Source: Pseudomonas sp. GV085 (GTDB lineage Bacteria; Pseudomonadota; Gammaproteobacteria; Pseudomonadales; Pseudomonadaceae). From it: a stretch of DNA of 64,000 bases. Made by a program: the position numbers and the translations under genes. Positions 48,744 through 56,252 of the stretch are shown one piece after another. Under the pieces are notes generated by a model, which searched no databases, was not told the DNA's origin, and saw nothing but the letters and a program-made list of their open reading frames with translations. Position 1 is the first letter of the stretch. Every line of letters starts with the position of its first letter. The stretch spans positions 372,001 through 436,000 of the forward strand of contig NZ_QAOV01000001.1 in assembly GCF_003050925.1 (NCBI RefSeq). Reading direction: 5' to 3'.

Positions 48744-49154
48744 TTAGGGATCCAACCCCATCGCAATCATCGGCTTGCTACGCGCATAACGGCTCAATCG
48801 CTCAACCATCGCGTAAGGCATTGGCGGATCAAAAGTAAACCCGCGTCGCTCATAAAACCCCCGCAAATCCGGATGACAGAACAACCACACCGGCTGTTCG
48901 CAATCCATCACCGCGGCCGCAATCAAGCCGGCAGCAAGCCCTTGTTCGCGGCAGGCCGGATCGACAAACAACCCGGTCAGCCAATGCCCGCCGGACACCG
49001 GACGCAAACACAGCACGGCAACGATCTGCTCACGCCGGGCCACCCACAGTTGCGCGTCGCGCACGGCTTTCATCGACGATTGGTGAGCGCGATAGAACTT
49101 GTTCATCAACGGCCATAACGGCTCGTCGAGCAGGGTGTATTGGGTGTCGGGCAT
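48744..49154 (-). CDS. GNAT family acetyltransferase
   Basis: A 136-residue N-acetyltransferase. VDPACREQGLAAGLIAAAV is motif A (the R/Q-x-x-G-x-G/A acetyl-CoA loop in modified form) and RGFYERRGFTFDP the motif B C-terminal part. Substrate unknown. Separate transcription unit. Confidence 0.88.
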   Translation of the reverse strand: MPDTQYTLLDEPLWPLMNKFYRAHQSSMKAVRDAQLWVARREQIVAVLCLRPVSGGHWLTGLFVDPACREQGLAAGLIAAAVMDCEQPVWLFCHPDLRGFYERRGFTFDPPMPYAMVERLSRYARSKPMIAMGLDP

Positions 49155-49256
49155 GGTCCAGGGCTGTCAGTGTGCAAAGCAGGCTATTATAAAAGAACGC
49201 ACGCGTCGGGATAGGTGTATACCTGATCTCACATCCCCATGAGTGGAGTACGCATC

Positions 49257-49367
49257 ATGTCCAAAGGTATGGATTCAAAGAAATCGGCGAAAAAGAAACC
49301 AGTGAAAACCGCCATTGAAAAGCGCGCGGACAAGAAGGCCAAGAAGGTCGGCGTGTTCGGTCACTGA
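49257..49367 (+). CDS. 36-residue lysine-rich small protein
   Basis: ATG 49257 with GGAG 9 bases upstream encodes MSKGMDSKKSAKKKPVKTAI, then EKRADKKAKKVGVFGH and TGA. Twelve of 36 residues are Lys, with a short acidic-basic helix in the middle and a GVFGH tail. No membrane segment. The strong ribosome binding site and the coding-like composition support a real gene. Such small basic proteins may bind nucleic acid or ribosomes, but nothing here shows that. A 29-base perfect palindrome lies 14 bases after the stop. Confidence 0.75.
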   Translation: MSKGMDSKKSAKKKPVKTAIEKRADKKAKKVGVFGH

Positions 49368-49380
49368 TCCCGCGTTGATT

Positions 49381-49409
49381 GATCGCTCCCATGCAACATG
49401 GGAGCGATC
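49381..49409. repeat. 29-base perfect inverted repeat
   Basis: GATCGCTCCCATG-CAA-CATGGGAGCGATC, 13-bp arms around three bases. No T-run follows, so it might be a weak terminator stem for the small gene or a protein operator for the desaturase gene. Confidence 0.8.
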
Positions 49410-49483
49410 CTCCAGAAAATAATCTGCAAGATTTCCCAAGGCCAATGCACAGAAGGGGACTGGTCCCCAATCTGAGCAACGCC

Positions 49484-50425
49484 ATGCCCCATTACTTTGA
49501 TAGCGCCCACCAGGAAGAAATAGAAACCCTGCGCCGACGTTTCACCGCGCGTATCGAATGGCCGACCTGGTTGCTGTTGATCGGTGTGTATGGCGCCTGG
49601 TTTGGCATCGTGTTGAACAGCCATCGGTTGGGTTTGTGGTGGAGCACGCTGTTGCTGATTCCGTTGCTGGTGCTGTGGTTATCCGTGCAACACGAACTGC
49701 TGCACGGTCATCCCACGCGCTGGCCAACCCTGAACAAAATCCTGGGCTACGCGCCGTTTGCCGTCTGGTATCCGTACACCTTGTATCGCGATAGCCATTT
49801 GCTGCATCACCGCGACGAGGACCTGACGATCCCCGGTCGTGATCCGGAAAGCCGTTACCTGAGCGCCGGGCAGTGGCAGGGCAGTTCACCTCTGGGGCGC
49901 AGCCTGCACTGGCTGAACAAAACCGTGCTCGGCCGCTTTGCCCTGGGTGCACCGCTGGCCTTGCTGACGCTGGCCCGTGAAGAGCTGCAACGCCTCAGAG
50001 CAGGCGAGCGCCAGGCGTGGCTGATGTGGTTGAGTCACGGCTCGATGACCGGGTTGATGCTGCTGTTCATCGCAAACTTCAGTGTGTTGCCGGTTTGGTA
50101 TTACCTGTTTTTGATCAGTGTGCCTGCGCTGTCGATCGCCATGATTCGCTCCTACTATGAACATCGACCTCACGCGGCACCGGAGCAACGAACCGTGCTC
50201 AACGAAGCGGCGTGGCCGTGGCGCTGGCTGTTCCTGAACCTCAATTTTCATCTGGTGCACCACGAGTTGCCGGGGCTGCCCTGGTACGACTTGCCCCGTG
50301 CTTACCGGGCCCGCCGCGAGCAATGGCTGGCGCGTAGCGGCGGGTTTCTGGTGCAGGGTTATGGGCAGCTGTGGCGTGAGCATGGAGTGAAGGCCATCGA
50401 CAGCCCGAGGCATCCGTTTTACTGA
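49484..50425 (+). CDS. membrane fatty acid desaturase
   Basis: A 313-residue integral-membrane di-iron enzyme. Three His boxes are present: HELLHGH, HLLHH (YRDSHLLHHRDE) and HLVHHELPG, with four to five hydrophobic segments between. It introduces or hydroxylates at a C-C bond of lipid acyl chains or a related lipid. The start is unsure: ATG 49484 begins a conserved-looking hydrophilic head but has only a weak ribosome binding site (GAGC); ATG 49445 would add 13 residues. Confidence 0.9.
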   Translation: MPHYFDSAHQEEIETLRRRFTARIEWPTWLLLIGVYGAWFGIVLNSHRLGLWWSTLLLIPLLVLWLSVQHELLHGHPTRWPTLNKILGYAPFAVWYPYTLYRDSHLLHHRDEDLTIPGRDPESRYLSAGQWQGSSPLGRSLHWLNKTVLGRFALGAPLALLTLAREELQRLRAGERQAWLMWLSHGSMTGLMLLFIANFSVLPVWYYLFLISVPALSIAMIRSYYEHRPHAAPEQRTVLNEAAWPWRWLFLNLNFHLVHHELPGLPWYDLPRAYRARREQWLARSGGFLVQGYGQLWREHGVKAIDSPRHPFY

Positions 50426-50446
50426 TGCCTGATCACCTCAAAACCC

Positions 50447-50536
50447 TGTGGGAGCGGGCTTGCTCGCGAAGGCGTCGTCCCAGCCAACATCCATGTTGAA
50501 TGACACGCCGCCTTCGCGAGCAAGCCCGCTCCCACA
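50447..50536. repeat. REPIN, GAGCGGGCTTGCTCGC variant
   Basis: TGTGGGAGCGGGCTTGCTCG and inverted copy with a family-B-like spacer (AACATCCATGTTGAATGACA). Confidence 0.9.
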
Positions 50537-50565
50537 GGGGATTTTCATTGCATGGGACTATATCG

Positions 50566-51357
50566 ATGACCCAACACATCGCCGAACTGCTGATGTACAC
50601 CGCCCCCGAACCCATCCACCAGGCCAACGAACGCTGGCTGGTGCGAATCCTCGAGCATCTGGGCGACACCCGCCTCAATGCCGAAGGCCTGTCCCTGATG
50701 CAGATGTGGTTGTCGCCGCACTTGCTGCTGACACAAACCTGCGGCTATCCGCTGATGACGGCATTGCGCGGCAAGGTCCGGGTGCTGGGGCGGCCTCGTT
50801 ATGAGCTGCCGGACAGCAGCGGCGGCAATCATTGCAGCCTGATTATGGGACGCCTTGATGATGCACGGCCAACCCTGGCGGATTTTCGCGGCAGCCGAGG
50901 CGTGATCAATGGCCTGGACTCCAACAGTGGCATGAACCTGCTGCGCCACCGGTTGGCACCACTGCAACGCGACGGGCAGTTTTTTGCCCGGGTCGGAATC
51001 AGCGGCAGCCATCGCGAAAGCCTGCGCTGGCTGCGCGAAGACCTTGCCGATCTGGCGGCCATCGACAGCGTGACCTTTGCCTATCTGGCGCGCCATGCCG
51101 CAGAGGAAGTGGCCGGTTTGGGCGTGATTGCCCGCAGTGCGCTCAGTCCTGCCTTACCGTTCATTACTGCTGCGACGGTCAGCGATGAGCAGGCCGTTGA
51201 GCTTCTGCGGGTGATGAACCTGGCGTTGCGCGAGTTGCCGGACGTTGCCCAAACCCTCGGTTTGCCAGAGGTACTGCCCGCCAACGAAAGCGACTATCAG
51301 GTTGTGCTCGACTATCAACGTGAGGCCGAGACGTTGGGGTACGGGGAAGTGCGATAA
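50566..51357 (+). CDS. PhnD-like solute-binding protein without signal peptide
   Basis: A 263-residue protein of the phosphate/phosphonate-binding-like fold (periplasmic binding protein type 2). The middle SLIMGRLDDARPTLADFRGS and the segment GISGSHRESLRWLREDLADL, with AIDSVTFAYLARH, match the way PhnD-type proteins hold their ligand. It has no signal peptide, so it should act in the cytoplasm or needs another route; no ABC permease or ATPase is adjacent. The start ATG 50566 was preferred to the open frame from 50500, which only translates a REPIN. Ligand unknown. Confidence 0.72.
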   Translation: MTQHIAELLMYTAPEPIHQANERWLVRILEHLGDTRLNAEGLSLMQMWLSPHLLLTQTCGYPLMTALRGKVRVLGRPRYELPDSSGGNHCSLIMGRLDDARPTLADFRGSRGVINGLDSNSGMNLLRHRLAPLQRDGQFFARVGISGSHRESLRWLREDLADLAAIDSVTFAYLARHAAEEVAGLGVIARSALSPALPFITAATVSDEQAVELLRVMNLALRELPDVAQTLGLPEVLPANESDYQVVLDYQREAETLGYGEVR

Positions 51358-51391
51358 GGTTTGAGTGTTGGGTCCAGGTACACCGAAACCC

Positions 51392-51432
51392 TGTAGGAGC
51401 GAGCTTGCTCCGGGCGGCGTTCCGACGAAAGC
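51392..51432 (+). repeat. single REP, variant arm
   Basis: TGTAGGAGCGAGCTTGCTCC followed by GGGCGGCGTTCCGACGAAAG; no inverted partner follows before the next gene. Confidence 0.8.
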
Positions 51433-51573
51433 GGTCTATCAGGCACACTTTTGTTTAATTCCATAAGCGAATATAAAAATAAGTTTTAAGTATTATTAAT
51501 GAATAAGGCTCCTTGCTAGGATTCGCCTCACCGGACCACCGGACATTCAGCGACCCCTCACCCAGGAGCCCCT

Positions 51574-52122
51574 ATGTCCGGCGCCGATATTCTTCATCGC
51601 AAACACGTGGACGGATTGTTCCGCGCCCACTACCACTGGCTCTGCACGCGCCTGCGTCAGTCCCTGAACGATGCCGCCGCTGTCGAAGACATTGCCGGCG
51701 AAACCTTCGTGCAATTGCTCCAGGCCCCTGGCCTGACGGCCATCCGTGAACCCCGTGCCTTGCTCACCACCATCGCCCGGCGCCTGCTCTATCAGCGTTG
51801 GCGTCGAGGTGATCTGGAGCGCCAGTACCTTCAGCAACTGCAACAGGCCGAGCCGGTCCACGCGGAATCGCCGGAAGCACTGACTCAGTTGTCCCAGACC
51901 CTGAACCGGGTGGATCGCAGCCTTCAGCGGCTGCCCGGCAAAGTCCGCTCGGCCTTCCTGCTGTCGCGGATCGACGGCCTGACCTATCCGCAAATTGCCG
52001 CCGCGCTGGGCATCTCGCTGCGTTCGGTCAGCGACTACATGACCCGTTCCCAGGCCCTGTGCGACCGGCACAGCGCCAATCAACCCCTGAGCCGTCCACT
52101 CCAGAACAAGAGGTCCGCATGA
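51574..52122 (+). CDS. ECF sigma factor
   Basis: FecI-type sigma factor of 182 residues. Region 2 (FRAHYHWLCTRLRQSLNDAA followed by VEDIAGETFVQLL) and region 4 (LLSRIDGLTYPQIAAALGIS then LRSVSDYM) are clear. No FecR or TonB receptor follows. Its TGA stop overlaps the ATG of an OpuAC-type binding protein by four bases (ATGA), so the two are made together. About 120 bp of AT-rich DNA lies upstream. Which promoters it serves is unknown. Confidence 0.92.
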   Translation: MSGADILHRKHVDGLFRAHYHWLCTRLRQSLNDAAAVEDIAGETFVQLLQAPGLTAIREPRALLTTIARRLLYQRWRRGDLERQYLQQLQQAEPVHAESPEALTQLSQTLNRVDRSLQRLPGKVRSAFLLSRIDGLTYPQIAAALGISLRSVSDYMTRSQALCDRHSANQPLSRPLQNKRSA

Positions 52123-53132
52123 GATCGATCAAAACCCTGCTCGGCAGTTCGTTGCTGGCCCTGAGCCTGTTGTCCCACCCGGCCTCGGCCACGGAGAAAG
52201 TCGCGCCCATTCACTTTGGCGACATCACTTGGGAAAGCGGCAGCCTCATCACCGAAATCCTGCGCCTGATCGTTGAAAAAGGTTACGGCTACCCGACCGA
52301 CACGCTGCCGGGCAGCACCGTCAGCCTTGAAGCGGCGCTGGCGAAAAACGATATCCAGGTCATCGGTGAAGAGTGGGCCGGGCGCAGTCCGGCCTGGGTC
52401 AAGGCTGCCGCGGAGGGCAAAGTGTTCGGCCTCGGCGATACGGTCAAGGGCGCCACTGAAGGCTGGTGGGTGCCGGAGTACGTGATCAAGGGCGATCCCG
52501 AGCGCGGCATCAAGCCCTTGGCTCCGGAGCTAAAGTCCGTTGCTGATCTGGCGAAGTACAAGGACGTATTCCGCGACCCCGAAGACCCGAGCCGCGGACG
52601 CTTCCTCAACAGCCCGACAGGCTGGACCTCGGAAATCGTCAACAGCCAGAAACTCAAGGCCTATGATCTGACCGCCAGCTACGTCAACTTCCGCACCGGC
52701 TCCGGTGCCGCACTGGATGCCGAGGTGGCGTCGTCGATCCGCCGTGGCAAACCGGTGCTGTTCTACTACTGGTCGCCGACACCGCTGTTGGGGCGTTTCA
52801 AACTGGTGAAGCTCGACGAACCGCCGTTCGACGCGCAAGCCTGGAAAACCCTGGCCGACGCCAACAACCCGAACCCCAAAGGCACGCGCTCGATGCCGGC
52901 CAGCCTGGCCATCGGCGTATCGGCACCGTTCAAGGCGCAATACCCGGACCTGGTGACGTTCTTTGAAAAGGTCGATTTGCCGATCGATCTGTTGAACCAG
53001 ACCTTGGGCCAGATGAGTGAAAAGCGCCAGAAGCCCCGTGAAGTCGCCGAAGCGTTTTTGCGTGAACAGCCGCAGGTGTGGAAGGGCTGGGTGCCGGGGG
53101 AGGTGGCTACCAGGGTGAGTGCCAGCTTGTAG
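52119..53132 (+). CDS. OpuAC-type ABC transporter substrate-binding protein
   Basis: Periplasmic protein of 337 residues with a signal peptide (MRSIKTLLGSSLLALSLLSH, cleavage near ASA). The family is that of ProX/OpuAC, ligands betaine, choline or carnitine. FGDITWESGSLITEILRLIV and the aromatic-rich EGWWVPEYV and FYYWSPTPLLG provide the cage of aromatic residues expected for quaternary amines. No permease or ATPase is adjacent, so it must share one encoded elsewhere or act as a sensor. It overlaps the ECF sigma gene by four bases. Confidence 0.88.
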   Translation: MRSIKTLLGSSLLALSLLSHPASATEKVAPIHFGDITWESGSLITEILRLIVEKGYGYPTDTLPGSTVSLEAALAKNDIQVIGEEWAGRSPAWVKAAAEGKVFGLGDTVKGATEGWWVPEYVIKGDPERGIKPLAPELKSVADLAKYKDVFRDPEDPSRGRFLNSPTGWTSEIVNSQKLKAYDLTASYVNFRTGSGAALDAEVASSIRRGKPVLFYYWSPTPLLGRFKLVKLDEPPFDAQAWKTLADANNPNPKGTRSMPASLAIGVSAPFKAQYPDLVTFFEKVDLPIDLLNQTLGQMSEKRQKPREVAEAFLREQPQVWKGWVPGEVATRVSASL

Positions 53133-53155
53133 TTTTGTGTTGTCTGGACTGCAGT

Positions 53156-53250
53156 CATCGCGAGCAGGCTCGCTCCCACATTAAGTCTGTATTGCCCACA
53201 AAACCCGTGGTCAACAAAGATCCCCTGTAGGAGCGAGCCTGCTTGCGATG
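53156..53250. repeat. two REP sequences in outward arrangement
   Basis: A right-half sequence (CGCGAGCAGGCTCGCTCCCA) comes first, followed about 45 bases later by a left half (TGTAGGAGCGAGCCTGCTTG). The order is the reverse of the usual REPIN, as if two neighbouring REPINs had lost their outer halves. Confidence 0.75.
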
Positions 53251-53262
53251 CGATCTGAAGTC

Positions 53263-53865
53263 TTACGCCAACTCGGCGGCCAACGCCGCTTTAACCGCCG
53301 GCCGCTGATCAACCCTGGCTTGAAACCTTGCCAGCGCCGGCCATTCATTCAATTGAATGTCGAACAACCGAGCCCAACGCAACACCGTAAACAAATACGC
53401 ATCAGCAACGCTGAACCCGCCCGCCATCAAGTATTCCTGCCGCTCCAGTGTCTGGTTCAACACGGCAAAACGCTTGAACAGTTTCTCCTTGATCAGCGCT
53501 TTCACCTCTTCGGGAAATCGAGCGTTGAACAGCCAGCCGAGCCCGCCGTGAATCTCCGTCGAGATGAAGTTCAGGCATTCCTGCAATCGCACCCGCTCGA
53601 ATGTCCCCTGGGCTGCGGCCAGTTTCGCGTCTGGATGCAGATCAGCCAGGTATTGCAGAATCGCTGGCCCTTCGGTCAGCACTTCGCCGTTATCCAGTTG
53701 CAAGGCGGCGACGTAGCCCTTGGGGTTGATGGCGAGAAAATCGTCGCCGTCGGCCGTGGTTTTGCTGATGTTATCGACGCGGATCAATTCGAAGGGCAGT
53801 TCCAGTTCGCGCAACACAATATGCGGCGCCAGCGAGCAGGCTTGGGGGGCGTAATACAGCTTCAT
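53263..53865 (-). CDS. glutathione S-transferase (GstA-like)
   Basis: A 200-residue cytosolic transferase. N-terminal thioredoxin-like domain KLYYAPQACSLAPHIVLREL carries the Cys10-type active site of beta-class enzymes, and NPKGYVAALQLDNGEVLTEG the cis-Pro and glutathione contacts; the helical C-domain includes GGFSVADAYLFTVLRW. Divergent from a LysR gene with a 99-bp gap, which may regulate it. Confidence 0.92.
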   Translation of the reverse strand: MKLYYAPQACSLAPHIVLRELELPFELIRVDNISKTTADGDDFLAINPKGYVAALQLDNGEVLTEGPAILQYLADLHPDAKLAAAQGTFERVRLQECLNFISTEIHGGLGWLFNARFPEEVKALIKEKLFKRFAVLNQTLERQEYLMAGGFSVADAYLFTVLRWARLFDIQLNEWPALARFQARVDQRPAVKAALAAELA

Positions 53866-53964
53866 GGGGCGGGCTCTGGTTGTGGATTTACGCCAGTGTC
53901 ATAGTGCGCGGCGCCCTCGGTAAAATTAATCTTTCAGAAAACTGTCATAAGGAAAGCTACTGCC

Positions 53965-54837
53965 ATGATGAACCTGATGCACTGGCGAATGGTGGTGGCC
54001 GTGGCGGATACCGGCAATATCACCCGCGCCGCCGAACGGGTCGGCATGACCCAGTCAGGCGCCAGCCAGGCACTGGCCTTGATCGAGGAAACCCTGGGCG
54101 TTCAATTGTTCACCCGGGAAAATCGCCAGACGTTGCCGACAGCCATCGGCCTGCCGGTCATCGAGCAGGCACGGACCATGCTCGGTGCGCTGCAGGCCAT
54201 CCGCAGCACCGTCGAGGCGGCAAAAGGTGTTGAACGCGGGACGATTCGCCTGGCCAGTTTTCCCATGGTCCTGGCGACCTTTCTGCCACCGTTGCTGCGT
54301 CAGTTCAATCGGCTTTACCCCGGCATCGAGGTGGTCGCCCTGGAAGTCAGCGATGACGAAGTGGAAACCCTGCTCGGCGCGGGACTGGTGGATGTCGGCG
54401 TGGTGCTCAATCCGTCTGCCGAGCGCAAGGCCAGTCCATTGGGACGCGATGCCTGGATGGCGGTGTTGCCCGGAGGCCATCCACTGGCGCGGCGAACTCA
54501 TGAAGAGGGTGTCTCCCTCGACGAATTGTCGAAGCAACCTTTTGTACTGGCCACGGGCGGTTGTTCGACCAATGCGCGAAGCCTGGCTGCCGATGCGGGG
54601 CTGCAACTGCAGGATGTGCGCGTCGAGGTCCGTGAATGGAGCAGTGCGTTCACCCTGGTGCGGGAAAACATCGGCGTGAGCCTGGTGCCGGAGATGACGC
54701 TGCCAGGTAATCGGCAGGGTTTGCGCGTGGTGCCGGTGCTGCCGCGGATCGAGCGCGAGTTTGCCTTGGTGGTCGCGGCGAACAAACCACCGTCGGCGGC
54801 GGTGCAGGCGCTGCTGGACATGCTCGACGGACGGTAA
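53965..54837 (+). CDS. LysR-type transcriptional regulator
   Basis: A 290-residue regulator. Helix-turn-helix: NITRAAERVGMTQSGASQAL followed by LIEETLGVQLFTRENR. The effector domain is a PBP2 fold. AAGGAA lies before ATG 53965 (a second ATG lies one codon later). Its divergent position to the GstA-like gene suggests that as a target; ligand unknown. Confidence 0.93.
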   Translation: MMNLMHWRMVVAVADTGNITRAAERVGMTQSGASQALALIEETLGVQLFTRENRQTLPTAIGLPVIEQARTMLGALQAIRSTVEAAKGVERGTIRLASFPMVLATFLPPLLRQFNRLYPGIEVVALEVSDDEVETLLGAGLVDVGVVLNPSAERKASPLGRDAWMAVLPGGHPLARRTHEEGVSLDELSKQPFVLATGGCSTNARSLAADAGLQLQDVRVEVREWSSAFTLVRENIGVSLVPEMTLPGNRQGLRVVPVLPRIEREFALVVAANKPPSAAVQALLDMLDGR

Positions 54838-54949
54838 CCCCTGGCAAGCAATTGAACCGATTTTGTCCTCAATGCTGAGCGACTTAGTGGGCCTTGCATG
54901 CCCAAGGCTACCTTGCTGTGTGGCGGTCCAGGCGGCAAGCTGCGGCCAT

Positions 54950-55585
54950 TCAAGGCAAGCCGTTGCAGCAATGCTTCAGGAAACCGGGGTGTTGCGCCAG
55001 GCGTTTGAAATATTCATCGACGGCGGGGTAGTCAGGACGGTCGATCGGGGTCATCAGCCAGCGGTTGACGGACAGGCCGATGACGATGTCGGCCAGGGTA
55101 AACCTCGGTCCGGCGACATAGGCCTTGGTGGTCGCGAGTTGATGTTCGAGGATGCCCATTTTCTGGTTCCAGCCGCGGATGCCGACGTCAAGGCGATGGG
55201 CGTCCTGGAACTCCGGGTCCTTGCGCACCAGCGCCATGAACGCATAGGTCCAGGACGGATTGAGCTCGATGGCTTGCCAATCCATCCACTGCTCCACCCG
55301 GGCGCGGGCGGCCGGCTCGCCGGGCAACAGCTCGTGGTGGTGTTGGTGTTTGCCGGCCAGATAGCGGCAGATGGTATTGGATTCCCACAACGCGCCGGCT
55401 TCATCGATGATCACCGGTACCTGAGCGTTGGGATTGAAGCGCAGGAACTCGGGGCTGTGGGTGGACGCGAAGCCACTGCCCCAGTCCTCGCGTTCGTAGG
55501 TTATGCCCAATTCTTCGCAGGTCCACAGGACTTTTCTGACGTTGATGGACGAGGCTTTGCCGAGAATCTTCAGGGTGTGTTCCAT
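54950..55585 (-). CDS. glutathione S-transferase
   Basis: A 211-residue transferase. SSINVRKVLWTCEELGITYE is the N-terminal active-site helix (Ser/Asn type), NPNAQVPVIIDEAGALWESN the cis-Pro and ESNTI glutathione site. The C-domain includes GPRFTLADIVIGLSVNRW. GGAG precedes ATG 55585. It lies convergent to the LysR gene; no partner. Confidence 0.92.
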   Translation of the reverse strand: MEHTLKILGKASSINVRKVLWTCEELGITYEREDWGSGFASTHSPEFLRFNPNAQVPVIIDEAGALWESNTICRYLAGKHQHHHELLPGEPAARARVEQWMDWQAIELNPSWTYAFMALVRKDPEFQDAHRLDVGIRGWNQKMGILEHQLATTKAYVAGPRFTLADIVIGLSVNRWLMTPIDRPDYPAVDEYFKRLAQHPGFLKHCCNGLP

Positions 55586-55725
55586 TTGAGCAACTCCATC
55601 GCGAATGGCATAGGTGTAATTGTAGGAGCGGTCTGTAGGAAAGGCGTTTCGACAGGTTTCCGCTGCCTACGAATTATTGCGTCATTGCCTACAACTACGC
55701 CAGAATCCGCCGGCTTGTGCGCCTG

Positions 55726-55789
55726 GTATCCGGACTCTATCGTTCCGCGTCGCTGCAAATTCAGCGATCGGGTCTAGCAGCCTGGATAC
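55726..55789 (+). ncRNA. upstream hairpin of the DUF6124 leader
   Basis: GTATCC at 55726-55731 pairs with GGATAC at 55784-55789 and encloses the hairpin CGCTG-CAAATT-CAGCG. It also holds CTAGCAG (55774-55780), complementary to CTGCTAG in the main element. Part of the 400-bp leader region 55590-55983, which has no ordinary gene. Confidence 0.4.
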
Positions 55790-55851
55790 TTTAGACGCAT
55801 GACGTCCACCATTCGTGAGCAGGTGTTTTTATGTCTGCCAGTTCATGTTAT

Positions 55852-55960
55852 GGCGGCTGTGCGTGGGAAGATCTTCGGGTCTACCGGGTTCTAGAGTCCT
55901 GGTCTGCTAGCCCGCGCATGGCTGCCACCTTATTTTCGTCTAGCAGCGAATCGTGGCAGC
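55852..55960 (+). ncRNA. candidate structured switch RNA in the DUF6124 leader
   Basis: GGCGGCTGTGCG (55852-55863) pairs with CGCATGGCTGCC (55915-55926), 12 bp including G-U pairs. Inside, AGATC-TTCG-GGTCT (55869-55882) forms a stem with a UUCG tetraloop, and CGGG-TT-CTAG (55885-55894) pairs with CTAG-CCCG (55907-55914). The result is a three-way junction. The closing strand GCTGCCAC (55921-55928) can instead pair perfectly with GTGGCAGC (55953-55960), which lies 11 bases before the AGGAG of the next gene. Such mutually exclusive pairing is typical of regulatory leaders. I recall similar leaders before other DUF3077/DUF6124 genes in Pseudomonas, unverified. A 21-codon frame (55845-55910) ends inside the element. 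Confidence 0.6.
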
Positions 55961-55983
55961 TCCATCACTCTAGGAGCATCGCA

Positions 55984-56232
55984 ATGTTCAAACCCACGCC
56001 GAACCCCCCACGCAATCCCAGCCCAATGTTCTCCATCTCACCCGGCATCAATAACGAAACCCTGTTGGCACACGCCTGCGAATCGTTGGCCTCGGCGAGC
56101 GTCATGACCAATGATTTTGCGACATTCCTGGAAGGTAGCCAGCGCAATACGGCATTGGCGATTGCACAGATCATCATGCTGGCCGAGCTGGCGGTGAACC
56201 GGGTGCTGGATAACCTCGATCCGCAGGATTAA
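55984..56232 (+). CDS. DUF6124 family small protein (short form)
   Basis: An 82-residue soluble protein beginning MFKPTPNPP, a hallmark of the Pseudomonas DUF6124/DUF3077-like family as I recall it. The usual linker after this head is mostly missing here (usual length about 115-120 residues). The helical C-terminal half, LLAHACESLASASVMTNDFA then TALAIAQIIMLAELAVNRVL, is preserved. AGGAG lies 8 bases before ATG 55984; a longer in-frame extension to 55831 runs through the folded leader and is rejected. Function unknown. Ends 20 bp from the convergent gntR gene. Confidence 0.78.
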   Translation: MFKPTPNPPRNPSPMFSISPGINNETLLAHACESLASASVMTNDFATFLEGSQRNTALAIAQIIMLAELAVNRVLDNLDPQD

Positions 56233-56252
56233 TCGCAGAACCTGTGGCGCGC

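Noticed and set aside
51450..51573. AT-rich stretch before the ECF sigma gene as a Fur box
   Set aside because: Contains TATTATTAATGAATA but no convincing GATAAT repeats; not reported as an operator.
55831..55983. In-frame 51-codon extension of the DUF6124 gene
   Set aside because: It runs through the folded leader, has no ribosome binding site, and the MFKPTPNPP start at 55984 has a strong one.
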